Source of the DNA: Drosophila miranda
Lineage: Eukaryota > Arthropoda > Insecta > Diptera > Drosophilidae
Direction: 5' to 3'
DNA length: 64,000 nt
NCBI RefSeq assembly: GCF_003369915.1
Contig: NC_046676.1
Span: forward strand, 22,816,001-22,880,000
In this document: positions 1-10,800 of the stretch, piece by piece
Numbering within the stretch: position 1 is the first letter of the stretch
Layout of the letters: every line of letters starts with the position of its first letter
Made by a program: the position numbers and the translations under genes
The notes under the pieces: generated by a model
Databases searched by the model: none
What the model saw: the letters and a program-made list of their open reading frames with translations, nothing else
What the model was told of the DNA's origin: nothing

Positions 1-1339
1 AGAAATGGGAGGAATGAGCACATTGTTAAAAATATCAACGTGATTAAAGTGGCTCTTGAATAATTAAGCAGTTGGCAGCGGAGCGGGCAAAGGGAGGCGG
101 GAGCCGTCAGATGATGATGGGAATGGCTCAGGGAGAAGTAATTGTCATATCATGGGCGTCTCTCCCTCTCTGTGTGTGTGTTTCAGGGTTATTAATGCGG
201 TTTATCGATATTAATTATCATACAGATAAGACAGCAGAAGAGTGTGGCATAAGTGAGTTGACAATTTTCAATCCCAGTGGATTAAGAGAGGCATATCATG
301 CTCATGCCCCGTGACTTTCTGCTTTATATTCATATGTTATATACAATTTTACATTTTTGTGCATTTTTACTAAAAAATAGATGAACTATCCAAAAACTTA
401 AATAATGAACTCTTCGGTGAATCTTTATACCAAATCGTTAAGCTATAGTTCGAATCATATTGAAATATGGGATCACCATTTAAAATATTGAATTAATCTT
501 ACATTATCCATGATTACATTGGATAGAAGATAAATTAACGCCTAATTCCATAAGGCTGACCTAATTCCTTGATTCGATTCCCATCGAAAGGTAAGCACAA
601 AATCGCAAACTACGCCAAGGATAGGCAAGGTGTCTTGTCCTGTCATGTTTCCTTTCCTAACGAGAGAGCAAACAAAACTAATAACTTTGGCACACACACA
701 CGTCCACCCGCCTAAAAAAAGCAAACCTCTAAATAATGTATGTATGCATGTATCTCTATAAAATACAGAGTAAAATTGGCACTTTTAGCTGGCATTAAGC
801 AATGCGCTAAACTGGCGAATGACGCAACGCAAAGCGATGTACATCCTTGATCCAAATCTATACATATACAGTACATATACGTATGTACACATACCAACCG
901 AAAAGAACGTGGCGTATGTAAATCCATGTGTTTGTGCGGAAGGAGGGAGGAAGGAGCGTATACGTATTCCTGCTCAAGTCCCGAAATGAATTCCATTCCG
1001 TGATGATACTTTTGACGTCCTGACCTCAAAGCAATGGGAATTGTGGCACGTATGTGTGGCATACTCGCACATCCCGTCCCATTCCATTGCCTCAGTTCGC
1101 TTGAGTCGGGTTCAGCTGGTTTCAGTCATCCAGAATGGGCGTTGACACGCTCCTTGGGAAAACAGAAAGGGGATTGGCCCGGTTCCGTTAATGGTTTTAT
1201 GTTGCCAGGGCCTTGGGGCATAGACAGAGGCATAGGCTCGAACTCAACTATCGCCAGACACGGAAATCTGTTGAGGAGCTTTCTTGGAGTGGTTTTTCAA
1301 TGCATAATGTGCCCCGAAAATAATTAAAATCTATTCCAG
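1..1339 (+). other. Presumed intron upstream of the Ig-domain gene exon
   Basis: No convincing coding exon is seen. The stretch ends in a pyrimidine-rich acceptor (CTATTCCAG, ending at 1339) that opens straight into the Ig-gene exon, so it is read as that gene's intron. Open frames of 80-116 codons inside it have no recognisable domains and overlap on both strands. It contains AT-rich sequence and short CA and ATGT runs only. Confidence 0.5.
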
Positions 1340-2016
1340 GTGTGCTGACCTTGCCCGAGGCACACCCAGGCAAACCATCATCTGCCACAACCGCAGCTGG
1401 AGTTGGAAACGGAGGAGGTGCAGGCGGTGGCGGTGAGGCGAGTACAGACTACAGTGAGTACGATGAAGAGGAGCCGCAGCGGTCGCCTGGAAACCTGGCC
1501 AAGTCCACAGCAGGTCCCAAGCTGCCGCTTCCGTACTTCGACCAGCCGAAAGTGGACGTCTATGTGGGGCCCAATGACAGCAGTGTGAAGGTGGAGTGCC
1601 CCGTCAAGAACTACAATGGTGAGTGTGGCTAATCAATGCATAGACCGTACACGACTCTAATTGAATCTTCTCTTCTGCCAGCCCAACACCATGCCATACT
1701 CTGGTACAAGGATGACAGCCCCATCAGCAACGGCAACACCCTATTCAGCACAGTCTACGGCCTAGACACAAACTTCACATTGACCGTGCCCGTGGCGGCC
1801 AATGCCACGGACGGGCAGAAATACTCCTGCCATGTGATGCCACCCGATGTGCGTCGCGAGGTTACCATCCATCTTGGACTGGAGCCAAGCACCCCGGCTC
1901 CTGCTTCGGCCACCGCTCAACCTACTTCCGCCGAAGGGTCGGCGCCGGTTTTGCAGGATTCTGGCCTCTGGATGCTCCTGCTCTTGGCCGCCCTCCAGTT
2001 GGCAGTTCGCTACTAA
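1340..2016 (+). CDS. Ig-domain cell-surface protein, probably GPI-anchored (3' end of gene)
   Basis: Two terminal exons are visible: 1340-1618 and 1682-2016, with a 63-nt intron (GTGAGT donor, TGCCAG acceptor). The split codon keeps frame. The first exon begins with two bases of a split codon, so earlier exons lie outside the window. The protein part has a Gly-rich and acidic linker, then one Ig domain: strand-B cysteine in VECPV, the tryptophan in LWYKDD, and the strand-F cysteine in the DGQKYSCHV motif. A Pro/Ala/Ser/Thr stalk follows. The C-terminus is hydrophobic (WMLLLLAALQLAV) and ends two residues later (RY), as in a GPI-anchor signal rather than a transmembrane helix with a cytoplasmic tail. 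Likely role is adhesion or recognition at the neuronal or epithelial surface (family inference). N-X-S/T sites (NFT, NAT) fit an extracellular domain. The exact gene is not identified. Confidence 0.8.
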
Positions 2017-2935
2017 ATCTGAACCGGGCCAAGTTCAGTTAACGCAATTCTACCACCGGCACTGAACCTCCCAGCCCGGGTAATGTTTGGAGATGCGCAC
2101 CAAAAAAACGAGCTTGTTACTAAGATACAGTATGTCAAGAAAGTATTTTCACATTATATTGTGTGTGTTTCCCCAATCTGCCTTGCGATTTCTTCTACTA
2201 TTATCAAATAGTTTTCCTAAAGAGATCAGTAATATTAAGATACGAGTATTTTAAACACTTACCAAACAAATTCCTTGTAAACACGCTTTCTTGAAACACT
2301 GTATGTTTTTCGGTATATCTAAGGAAGGAATCGATTTCTTGGCGAATTATGTTAGTTAGGTGTTGCTTTGTTATTGTATTATAGAATATACTACTATATT
2401 TATGTATGTGTAGATCTTGAGGAAGCAAATCTTCCTAGGGCTACGTTACTGATCCACAGATTATCTGAGTTATGCTTCCAACTTTAGCTTCCTCTTCTTC
2501 CAAACTTGCAGGACTACTATATCGCCTGTAGATCTGTATATGTAGGTTCCTCAAGTCGAATAATATTTTTATTTGTAACTAAATAGGTTTTAGTTTTAGC
2601 TGAAAAGCCAATTAGGTATCGAAATTTGAACTCTTAGAATGCTATTTAATCGTATAGGATCGAATTGCATATAGAATGCTGCAGGCTTTAGACGTGTGCT
2701 TAATGAATCGTATTATATTATAATTCTAATTATTAGTGTATAATTGTTTTTTGAACTTAGCGAAACAAACAACGGACAGTTACCGATGCGATAACAAGTG
2801 GCTTAATGAATCGTTACAAAGGATATATGAAGGATATGATTGATATGTGAAGAATATTACTATATGTATACATATACAACTGAATGTAATTTTGTCGGAT
2901 ATAAAAGTGAAATAAACTAGAGCTGCTATAGACCC
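2017..2935 (+). other. 3' UTR of the Ig-domain gene with poly(A) signal
   Basis: AT-rich non-coding sequence follows the stop codon. A canonical AATAAA at 2911-2916 is the best cleavage signal, giving a 3' UTR of roughly 0.9 kb. No open frame of note was seen. Confidence 0.5.
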
Positions 2936-3369
2936 AGCTGAATCCATTCAAAATGTTGATAAAGCAAACGAAACGAAAACAAAATCCACCCCTATATATG
3001 TATGGATGTATGGGCAGGATTCCATAGCGCACTTTTCACGCGTAGGGAGGGATGGATTGCGGGAGGGTAGGCGAAACAGAGACAACAATGCGTTGTTGCC
3101 CCTGCAGCTGCAGCGCAGCGTGGAAGGAGGAGCAGGAGGAATTCCGCAATGTGCGCAGGGCATGCCTGCCATATGGTTCTCCAGGGTGGTGCTGGTGGTG
3201 GCAAGAACTTTAGTTTCCTGCTCAGTCGCGAACTGCATAGCGGACAGGACACACCACACACAGGACACTAGTCAGGAACATAAATCTGCTCCAAACCGAA
3301 ACAACAAAGTGAGTTCTTATCGATCAAAGCCAAGGACGCAATACAAATAGTATATTCACGTTCCCCTAG

Positions 3370-3618
3370 ATGATCCCACAGAGTGAGAGTCCAGCCCTGT
3401 TCGAGGACAATTTCGTTGGGGAGTCCCATACTGTCCCTGAGAATTGTGAGCATAGTCGCTGTGGCCAGAGCCAGACTGCCCTGGAGGTATACGAGAGAAT
3501 TCTAAGGCGTCTACAGTCACAGCAGGAGGTCTATGCCTCAAGGGTCGACGAAGCCGCTTTGATGAAGCAAATTTGGATTGCCAGCTTTACAGGAAGCCGA
3601 CTGCAATATCGAATGTAG
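3370..3618 (+). CDS. Small protein of unknown function (82 aa)
   Basis: An 82-codon frame starts with ATG exactly at a splice acceptor (CCCCTAG ending at 3369). A perfect donor (AAA|GTGAGT) lies at 3309, so the intron is 3309-3369 (61 nt, the typical fly size) and the upstream exon is 5' UTR. The product is hydrophilic: an acidic N-terminal half with two Cys, then a helix-prone stretch (ALEVYERILRRLQSQQEVYA) and a basic tail. There is no signal peptide or membrane segment and I recognise no domain. It lies between the Ig gene and the 3' end of the first STAR gene. The splice context and short 3' UTR (AATATA variants near 3652) argue that it is expressed, but the frame could be short by chance. 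Confidence 0.5.
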   Translation: MIPQSESPALFEDNFVGESHTVPENCEHSRCGQSQTALEVYERILRRLQSQQEVYASRVDEAALMKQIWIASFTGSRLQYRM

Positions 3619-4689
3619 GAGATCAAAGATCGATTGTTAAAGATTTAGGAAATAATATACCCATACTTGTGAAAATCCAACTCGAGCGTGTTTAATTTCT
3701 TCCACTCCATAGTAACATAATATTTTCAATACAAGAAAAACACCCAAAATTCATTTTGGTTCACGTTCTGTTGTTTATTCAAGCTTCCAACATACATATT
3801 CTCGTATAGTTCACAACATACAGAATGGATATAATCAAACGTCGGATACTTACCCATCAAGTCACCCGGAGTCAAGCAAAGTTTCTATTAACTATATGAA
3901 CGTATTTTTTGTTTGCTTTGGATATGGGGAAAATATGAAATATACAATACTTGACAAAATGTTGTTATGCAGCATTTTTAATAGTTTATTTAAACGGTTT
4001 TTCCTTTTTAGATTTATAAATTCATAATTTTTTATTTGCTTATTTTAAAGGCTCTTGATGTCTTTGATGTCACAAATGGAATTTTGATCTGTGATAATTC
4101 AATCAGTTTATAATATTGATTATTTTAATTATCGACTCTACTGCTACAGACTCGTGTATATATAAAGTATATATTGTATATTGATTATGGGAGGATCAGC
4201 CGATTCATTAGATTCGATTAGATTAGATTATATGTAATTGGCTCTGATTGGACAATGCTTTCTTTATATTCGTTCATGATGTTTTTCATTTTATTACACA
4301 TTTATGGAGAAGAATAATTAATATATGTGGAAATCAGGAAATCATAATTCGAAACAGTAATTGTAATAGATAATTGATAGGGCGTCTGCTCCGGTCCGCT
4401 GACATAAGCAAACAGCTCGAGTAGATTTATTGAAATTACGAATTAAGATTAAATTAATATTCTTCGAATTTTATAATTATTCATTATTCATTCATCATTC
4501 ATCGTATATCATAATCTTGTCATCTTGTCAGGCCAAGAAGCAATTGACTTTTCTCATTGATATTTCTTTTCGGATTTAGGTATTATAAACATAAACATTG
4601 TCCTTAATTTTTCATTCATTTATGGAGTAGAGGTGGAATCAACTTGACTTGAGTTCAACTCGGGTTTATTTGAGTTGAATTTTGTTATA
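3619..4689. other. AT-rich intergenic region and 3' UTR of STAR gene 1
   Basis: This is sequence between two convergent genes. It probably contains the 3' UTR of the minus-strand STAR gene (stop at 4690-4692) running leftwards; several reverse-strand AATAAA-type signals occur. No coding exon is seen. Short direct repeats of the type TTAGATTCGATTAGATTAG occur near 4206-4230. Confidence 0.5.
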
Positions 4690-6315
4690 TTATTTATATT
4701 TTTTGAGTATGGTATACGTATTGGGTTTATAGGACTTGATGGGCGGTTCGCGCATACGTTTCATGTCGGTTGGATATGGCTGTGGACGTTTATAAGCCGC
4801 TGCATTTGTCGGTATTATTGATGGACGTGCTATAAAATTGGTTCATTATTACTTTTAGTATGTTATGCGTGTTTCAAAAATGGTTTAGGTCGTTAAATAT
4901 AAAACGTTTGATTGTTATTATAAAATTAGTCTTTTTTTTTATTTGCTTTAGAAGTTTCAGTTTCAGTCACTTTTTGTGCTACAAACTACCCCAACGAAAC
5001 CCATCGAAAGTGCGACCCCTAGAATTTAGAGTGAGGGAAAAGAGGAGATCTAATAGATCTAGTCTCTACGAACTACGACTGTAAACAAAAGGCGTTATCA
5101 ACTCCACTTACGTTTGCTGTACTCATAACCGGTGGGTGGGCCACGCTTGGGAGGCATACGATGTGGATGCTCGTATGCGTAGACCGCCTCCTCTGCCTCT
5201 TCGGCTCTATAAACAACAACATTTTATATTAGCTATGATATGATCAATCTTTGGTCGGGGAGTAAGTTCTGCTCAGATGCAAGGCCGCTCCGGTTGGTTG
5301 GGTAATCCTGGTTGGTCAGTAAATTATACAAAATTATACTTTACAATTAACTTACTCGGGCGGATTTTCCGCGGCTCTCTTGATGAGGTTTATATACTTT
5401 GGAGCACTGCTGCTGCCAGCCCCAAACTTCTTATCGAATACAGATCTGCAATCAGATCAATAACATAACTGAGAAACCGATTCAATCATTATCAGTTTCA
5501 ACAATTTACCTGTAAGCCTCAAGATTCGGTCCATGGATGCTTTTGGCTGACTCGGGATCCATTTCCATGAGTTCGCGCAGCTGTTCGTGCGACACTTCGT
5601 CATTTTTGTCTGGAATTAGATACTTACGGATCTCGGCCAGGGCGTAGGCAATGCGGGCATAGCACTCGGCCGGGGTAGCCACAGTGCTGACCTCCAGAAA
5701 CAGATCCTTCTGTAGATGGGAATAGCGCGGATCTCCGGAATTTCGCAGCTGCTCCTCCTTGTTGCGATCGCGAATAGAGCTGCGCCCCTTAATGGCGATC
5801 TTGCACTGCGTCTCCTCCTGCAGGCGGCGCAACGAGTTGCCCTTGGGGCCCAATATCTTCCCGGTGAAATTAAACTGCAAGTAACAGAGGGAGTCGGATA
5901 TGGTGTAGCTGGTGAATGAATGTTAGGTTATTCCCCCTTACCTTTGGATATTGCTTGACAGGCACAAACACCTTTTGTGTGATTTTCATTGGCTTCTGCT
6001 TGTACACATCGGCATAGAATTCTTTGCCAGGAATGCGACCTGTGCAGTAAACACGGTCCACAGCTGTAAAGTTCCAATTTATCGTTAAAGTACAATTTAA
6101 TAGCTGCACACCTATGCCGAAATTGATTTTTAATCAAGAAGATTTTTACCTTCGTCAATTAGCAGAGCACATAAGGGAAATTCGGCGGACAAACGCTGAC
6201 GCTCCTCATCTAAGTCGGCCAAAAACTTTTGAGCCACCTCATTCAGGCGCGGCTGATGATCATGCACAGGTGGCTTTTCAATGAATTTCTCTATAAATTC
6301 GCCTGAACCTTCCAT
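4690..6315 (-). CDS. STAR/maxi-KH RNA-binding protein 1 (quaking-related, qkr58E/kep1 group)
   Basis: Six exons on the minus strand: 6315-6150, 6063-5942, 5874-5510, 5445-5356, 5206-5112 and 4829-4690. All joins keep frame and total 978 nt, giving 325 aa. The Qua1 region (about residues 20-56, ending in ALLIDEG) precedes the maxi-KH domain. The KH core starts at about residue 97, with the GxxG loop as GPKG at 105-108 followed by NSLRRLQEET. The Qua2-like end reads LIPDKNDEV. The tail is Pro/Tyr-rich and basic (RGPPTGYEY, KRPQPYP), like the Sam68-type tails that bind SH3 proteins or are Tyr-phosphorylated. Family role: dimeric binding of U/A-rich RNA in the nucleus, controlling alternative splicing. 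Reading through the fifth donor would end after four more codons, a possible short isoform. It is one of the qkr58E/kep1 cluster; I cannot say which from memory. Confidence 0.9.
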
Positions 6316-6860
6316 ATTTAAACAATTCGTCTCAATTTTTGTGGCACTGGAAAATTATGTGTATTGTGCTAGAGATGATAGATTAATAAGCCAATATATC
6401 GATCAAGTTTGAAGGTGCAAGAGGTGATGCAAATATTAACATGGATATTGTTTTGGGATATATCTTCAACAGAAATCTTATCTGAGTTAGTGCAAATCGG
6501 CGCAATTTTTCTGTTATTTTATTGACGATTGAAATTTCTAGACCCGCGACTTCTGATTCTAATTGCATGTTTCAATGCAGGGGCTCGATAGTTTTCTGCG
6601 ATAAGCAGCTCTTAAGATTTTATTTTTATAGATTAACAGAGTGATCATTTGATGTTTATCCTTATTTGGGATTCATTTTATATAGTTATAGATTAGTCTA
6701 TTAAGTCTTCCTAGAAATCTGACAGCCCTAAATTTTGCAGCGATTGTATAAATATTGCAAGTAGTTCAAATCGCTCTGAGCTAGCTCCAGCAGGCCGATG
6801 TCTATCGATACTTATGGCGGCATTAATACTGGAAATAAATAAACGAATATAAACAATAAA
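6316..6860. promoter_or_regulatory. Divergent promoter region between STAR gene 1 and Mes4
   Basis: The 545 bp between two head-to-head genes contain an exact DRE (TATCGATA, 6803-6810) just before Mes4 and a TATCGAT at about 6397-6403 nearer the STAR gene. DRE is the site of the DREF factor, typical of housekeeping and replication genes in flies. An upstream ATG at 6798 overlaps the DRE and starts a 14-codon frame closed by TAA at 6840-6842, in the same frame as Mes4. Confidence 0.6.
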
Positions 6861-7377
6861 GTGGCTAGCGAAGACATATTTCAGACTGAATACTCCGAAG
6901 AGCCGGAGTTGGAGGTTGAACAAAAAATGGAGACAGAACCACTGAATGCAGCCGAAGCAGAAGATGAAACAAAGGATGTGAATCCAACAGAAAAGACGAC
7001 GCCTCCAGAAAACGCTGCCGCAGAAAAGCCTGGTAAAACAGCCAACTTTTTAAAAAATGCGTTTCCACTTCATCAACTCTTTTATTTTAGTTGCCACCAA
7101 GTCAGCTGCCGATCACGAGCCTGAGGCAAAGCTAACCCAGTTGCCTTTGGGACGCGTGCGAAACATAATGAAGCTGGATCCCGATATGCATGTGGCCACG
7201 CATGAAGCGGTTTTTGCAGTGACCAAAGCGGTGGAATTGTTCATTGCCTCGTTGGCCCGGGAGTCCTACACCTACACTGCACAGTCCAAAAAGAAAACAG
7301 TTCAAAAGAGAGACGTAGAACTGGCCATTTCGGCGGTAGACAGCCTGATGTTTCTCGATGGCGCCATGAACTTTTAA
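6861..7377 (+). CDS. Mes4: Mes4: histone-fold subunit, POLE4-like (GTG at expected start)
   Basis: Two exons, 6861-7032 and 7091-7377, with a 58-nt intron; 152 aa if counted from 6861. The N-terminal half is acidic and low-complexity. The C-terminal half is an H2A/NF-YC-type histone fold: LPLGRVRNIMKLDPD, then the long helix with AVFAVTKAVELFIASL, then KKTVQKRDVELAIS and the end SLMFLDGAMNF. This matches the small histone-fold subunit of DNA polymerase epsilon (POLE4/Dpb3), in flies Mes4, a nuclear protein pairing with a CHRAC14-like partner. Oddity: the codon at the expected start (MASE...) is GTG, not ATG, and an in-frame TAA lies 21 nt upstream. The next in-frame ATG is at 6927 (residue 23, context CAAAAAATGG) and still leaves the whole histone fold. 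Poly(A) signal AATAAA is at 7455-7460. Confidence 0.88.
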
Positions 7378-8453
7378 GTGAACTGTGATAAGCCCTTGGA
7401 CTTGGGCAGCAGTGGACCCACATAATGTTATTTAACTTAATCTCAAAGATGTGAAATAAATATTGTATTCTCTTAATTTGTTATATCTGTATATCTGGGC
7501 TTCCTCCAGCCCAGACAAGACAGGATAACTCTGTCTGGGCGGAAAAGTGCCCACCCCGAGAGAAAAACAAATAATGTACGTTTCTCTTTTTTTATTATAA
7601 TTTGTTTTTATTTTAGGGTTGTGTTGCGGCAAACATATTCTGTCGTATTCAGCATAAGGGTTAAATTTTAAAAATATTAAAATTAATACAAAAAAAACGT
7701 TGAATTGCATGAACAGAAAAAAATAAAAGTATACTCGTACATTGAAAGGACAACGTTGAACGTATCCGAATACTCGTTTCGGGGGGAATAGTAACGAAGC
7801 CGGCAAATTGGTGTTTTTTTGTTTTCTTTAATTTGTTTTAATAATTGATTACGAAACTTGTTTTTTGTTGTTGGTTTTGGGGCGGTCCGTGGAGGATACT
7901 TACTTGGTCGTTGGGTAACATGTGCCTGTCTCGACTTTATTTCTTGTTGGTTTATCTTATGGAACAATAATTGGAAAACTTAGACTAACATTTCGCTGTG
8001 ATGGTTTTAGAAATGAATTCATTTGTTGGGGTTTTCTTGTTTTTGTGTTCTGCTCTGCTCTCTTCTTTTGTTAATTGAATTGAATGCGTTTTTAACTATA
8101 ATAAAATTAATTTTTGTTTTGTTTTGCTTTTCGCTTTTGTTGTACAAAGATTTAAGGTTGTATAAAATTTGATGCATTGATTTCTGTTTTGGATTTTCCT
8201 TTGATTGCTTTCGGATTTGAACACTATTTGAATATTGGAACAATTGCAATAAATAATTAGCGTTTTTTCATTTTATTTGTTTGTTGAAGGCAATATATTA
8301 AATATGTGTGTATGGTTGGATTATTGAAGTTTAACATTTTCTTTTCGATAATTTGTTTGGAATATTACTTTTATTCTTTATGCTTAACGTTGTTTTGTAG
8401 TAGTTGTTGTTCTTGTTGTTGTAGTTGTTGGGGTATTTTGGTTAAGCGATGGG
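7378..8453. other. Convergent 3' region of Mes4 and STAR gene 2
   Basis: Mes4 ends with a short 3' UTR (AATAAA 7455-7460). The rest is very T-rich on the plus strand and is the likely long 3' UTR of the minus-strand STAR gene whose stop is at 8454-8456; reverse-strand AATAAA occurs near 7589-7594. Gln/Leu-like TTG/TTC runs near 8390-8430 make false open frames. No gene is seen. Confidence 0.5.
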
Positions 8454-10583
8454 TTAACGTATTTTCGGATATGGAGCCGAGCGGTAACGCACGCTTTCAC
8501 GAGAACGTGATCCAGTTTCGTACTGAGCAGATGAATGTGATCCCGAGCCCGTGGTGGTCGGGCGATATGACGATGAGGAGCGACCGTTGCTTGGTTTTGC
8601 TATTTTGAAAAGAATTTTATTTGTTGTTTAGATTTTTCATTGTTTTTGTCTCTGTGGTGCTTTTCTTTTCTTGGTTTGTTTTCTGTATTATTCTCTCCTA
8701 AGATATTCATATATACAATGGGTAAAACGAAAAGGAAATACATAAATAAATTGCTTAACCGGTTTTGAATGCACTACACCCTGGGAAATCTTTCCTTTAA
8801 ATCTTTACCTCTGCGATTGCATTGAATTTACTTTGTTTTTGTTCGCGTTTAAAAAAAGGTTTCACAAACTTTGCATCAATTTTTGGATGAAAATTGAGAC
8901 ATATCACAGTTTGTACATATGTATTTTGAGCGTTAATTGCGGTTTCCTTGATGCTGTTTTATGGATTGGTTTTCTATATGTGAATTGAAACATTTGCTTT
9001 GGTTGTAGTTTGGTTTTTCGATCTGTTCTTTTCTGGACATACATGTTAGTAGTCTATCAATTAATGAAGATGATTTCTGGCCGTTTTACTGTTTGGTTTT
9101 GTTGGCATAGTGCATTTAAAATCTTGTTAAATATGGTGGGATGGGTGTTTCCGTTGATCATAATTTTGAGACGCGGTTTAATGGCGGTTTCTGGTTTTCT
9201 TTTTTAAAATTTACTTTTGGTTTTCGGTTTTTTTTTTTTTTGCGCGAGTTTAGTTTAACAGTTTAGTTTCCTTTCTATTTGTTACTTTTCGCAATCTCTG
9301 TTTTATCTTTGTCCTGCTGTGGGGAAAACATTAATATATCTTACGTAGAAGTCATCTTACCTGGATAGGCCGCCGCATACGATGAGGAGGAAGAGTGTGG
9401 ATGGTACTCACGCCTGTAGTCACGCTCGTAGGAGGTGCTGTCGTACTGGGCATGGTGCTTCGACGACTGTGGCGGCGGTGTTGCATATCGGTCGTACTCC
9501 CCATGATGGTCGTACAGTTCATGGTCCCTTGATCTATTCAATGGATGTGATGTCATGGATTGGACAATCAGGATTGGGAAAATATATTCAGGCTAGCCTA
9601 CCTATGGGTCTTAACTATGCCATAGTTTGGATCATCCATAACATACCGGGCCTTCTCCAGGATTGAGTAAACTTTCGGTTTGGACGAGGCTGGTGGCGGT
9701 GTACTGTAAGAGAATCAATCCTCAATAATTGTTAAATCATCAATCGCTTAAAAAAGTCATACCGAGTACTATAGGCTCCGTGTTCGCCATATGATTTCGA
9801 ATAATGGTGCGATTTCTTATATATCCGCTCCTTTCCATCCATTTCACGCAACTGTTCAAGGCGTATGTCGTCATTGGCATCAGGTATCATGAACTTACGT
9901 ACTTCACCCAGGGCATAGCTGATGCGATGGTAGGCCTCCGCTGGCGGGGCCACTGTGGATATTTCCACATGCAGATCACGGCTGAGATGTGCATATTTTG
10001 GATTGCCCGAGATCCGCAGCTCTTCCTCCTTGCCATGGTCACGCATCGAGTTGCGGCCCATAACGACCATTTTGCACATTGTCTCCTCCTGCAGTTGACG
10101 GAGTGTGTTGCCCTTGGGACCCAGGATCTTGCCAACGAAATTGAACTTGGGATACTCCTTGATCGGGAAGAGGACTTTCTGGGCCACACGGATAGGCTTC
10201 TCGCTGTACACGTTGGCGTAGATCTCCGGCTTGGGTATGCGGCCGCTAACCAAGATTTTCTCGACCTCTGCGAATAGATAATCGATTATATGCGCTACTT
10301 TTTACGTGTCTTAGCTACGCTACTGACCATCGTCCAACAGACGCTTTGTTATGACATGCTTCTTCTCCAGTGTCTTTTTTTCCTGCAAGCACTCCTGCAG
10401 ATAACCATTTGTCTTTTCGTTCAACTGGGGTGTGTCCCGCAGTCCGGCGTGACTGGCGTTGTGGCTACCGTCCGCCTCGGAAGTCTCCGGAGCACCCCCG
10501 CCGGCTGCTGCTGGCTCATCTCTACGTTTCCGCTTGTAGTCTGCTGTGTCCTCGTTGTAGTCTCTATCGTAGTCACGCGGCAT
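8454..10583 (-). CDS. STAR/maxi-KH RNA-binding protein 2 (quaking-related; best kep1 candidate)
   Basis: Five exons on the minus strand: 10583-10328, 10267-9763, 9703-9647, 9533-9361 and 8599-8454. All phases agree and total 1137 nt, giving 378 aa. The start is the ATG at 10583 (MPRDYDRDY...). An acidic/basic N-terminus is followed by Qua1 (about 60-85, with KKTLEKKHV and RLLDDE). The KH core runs from about residue 127, with the GPKG loop at 135-138 and NTLRQLQEET after it, and the Qua2-type end is IPDANDDIRLEQLREM. The tail is rich in Tyr, Ser, His and Arg with PPPA and PPPQSS motifs, like Sam68. The KH core is uninterrupted here, unlike STAR genes 1 and 4. The last intron is long (8600-9360, 761 nt); reading through its donor adds only five residues, so a short isoform is possible. 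Nuclear RNA-binding and splicing control is the family role. Kep1 identity is a guess from layout and tail. Confidence 0.9.
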
Positions 10584-10694
10584 AGTACTCAAATATATGC
10601 TGCTTTAAGTGGAAGATCGACGAATTCCACCTATTTGCAAAATTTTTGGAAAAATTGAAAAATATTTGTCTGAAAAAAGTATGTATGTGGTAAA

Positions 10695-10704
10695 CAGTGT
10701 GACC
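10695..10704 (-). promoter_or_regulatory. Ohler motif 1 (M1BP-type) element of STAR gene 2 promoter
   Basis: On the minus strand the sequence reads GGTCACACTG, matching the fly core promoter motif 1 (YGGTCACACTR). It lies about 110 bp upstream of the ATG at 10583, a normal distance for a TATA-less housekeeping promoter. Confidence 0.6.
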
Positions 10705-10711
10705 GCGGATT

Positions 10712-10790
10712 ATCGTTGAAATATACCGCCCTGCCCTCAGAAACATACCGAAAATACCATCTCATTTGAAGAATATACCGACTAATTTAA
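10712..10790 (-). repeat. Cluster of ATACCG/ATACC short repeats upstream of STAR gene 2
   Basis: The plus strand carries AATATACCG, ACATACCGAAAATACC and AATATACCG within 80 bp, i.e. repeated GGTAT(A/T)TT on the minus strand. Such GGTATATTT clusters are common beside fly housekeeping promoters; the role here is inferred. Confidence 0.4.
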
Positions 10791-10800
10791 GCTCAGCCCT

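Noticed and set aside
4860-5084. 74-codon plus-strand frame in a STAR gene 1 intron
   Set aside because: AT-rich, Phe-rich, no domain, opposite to a well-supported intron.
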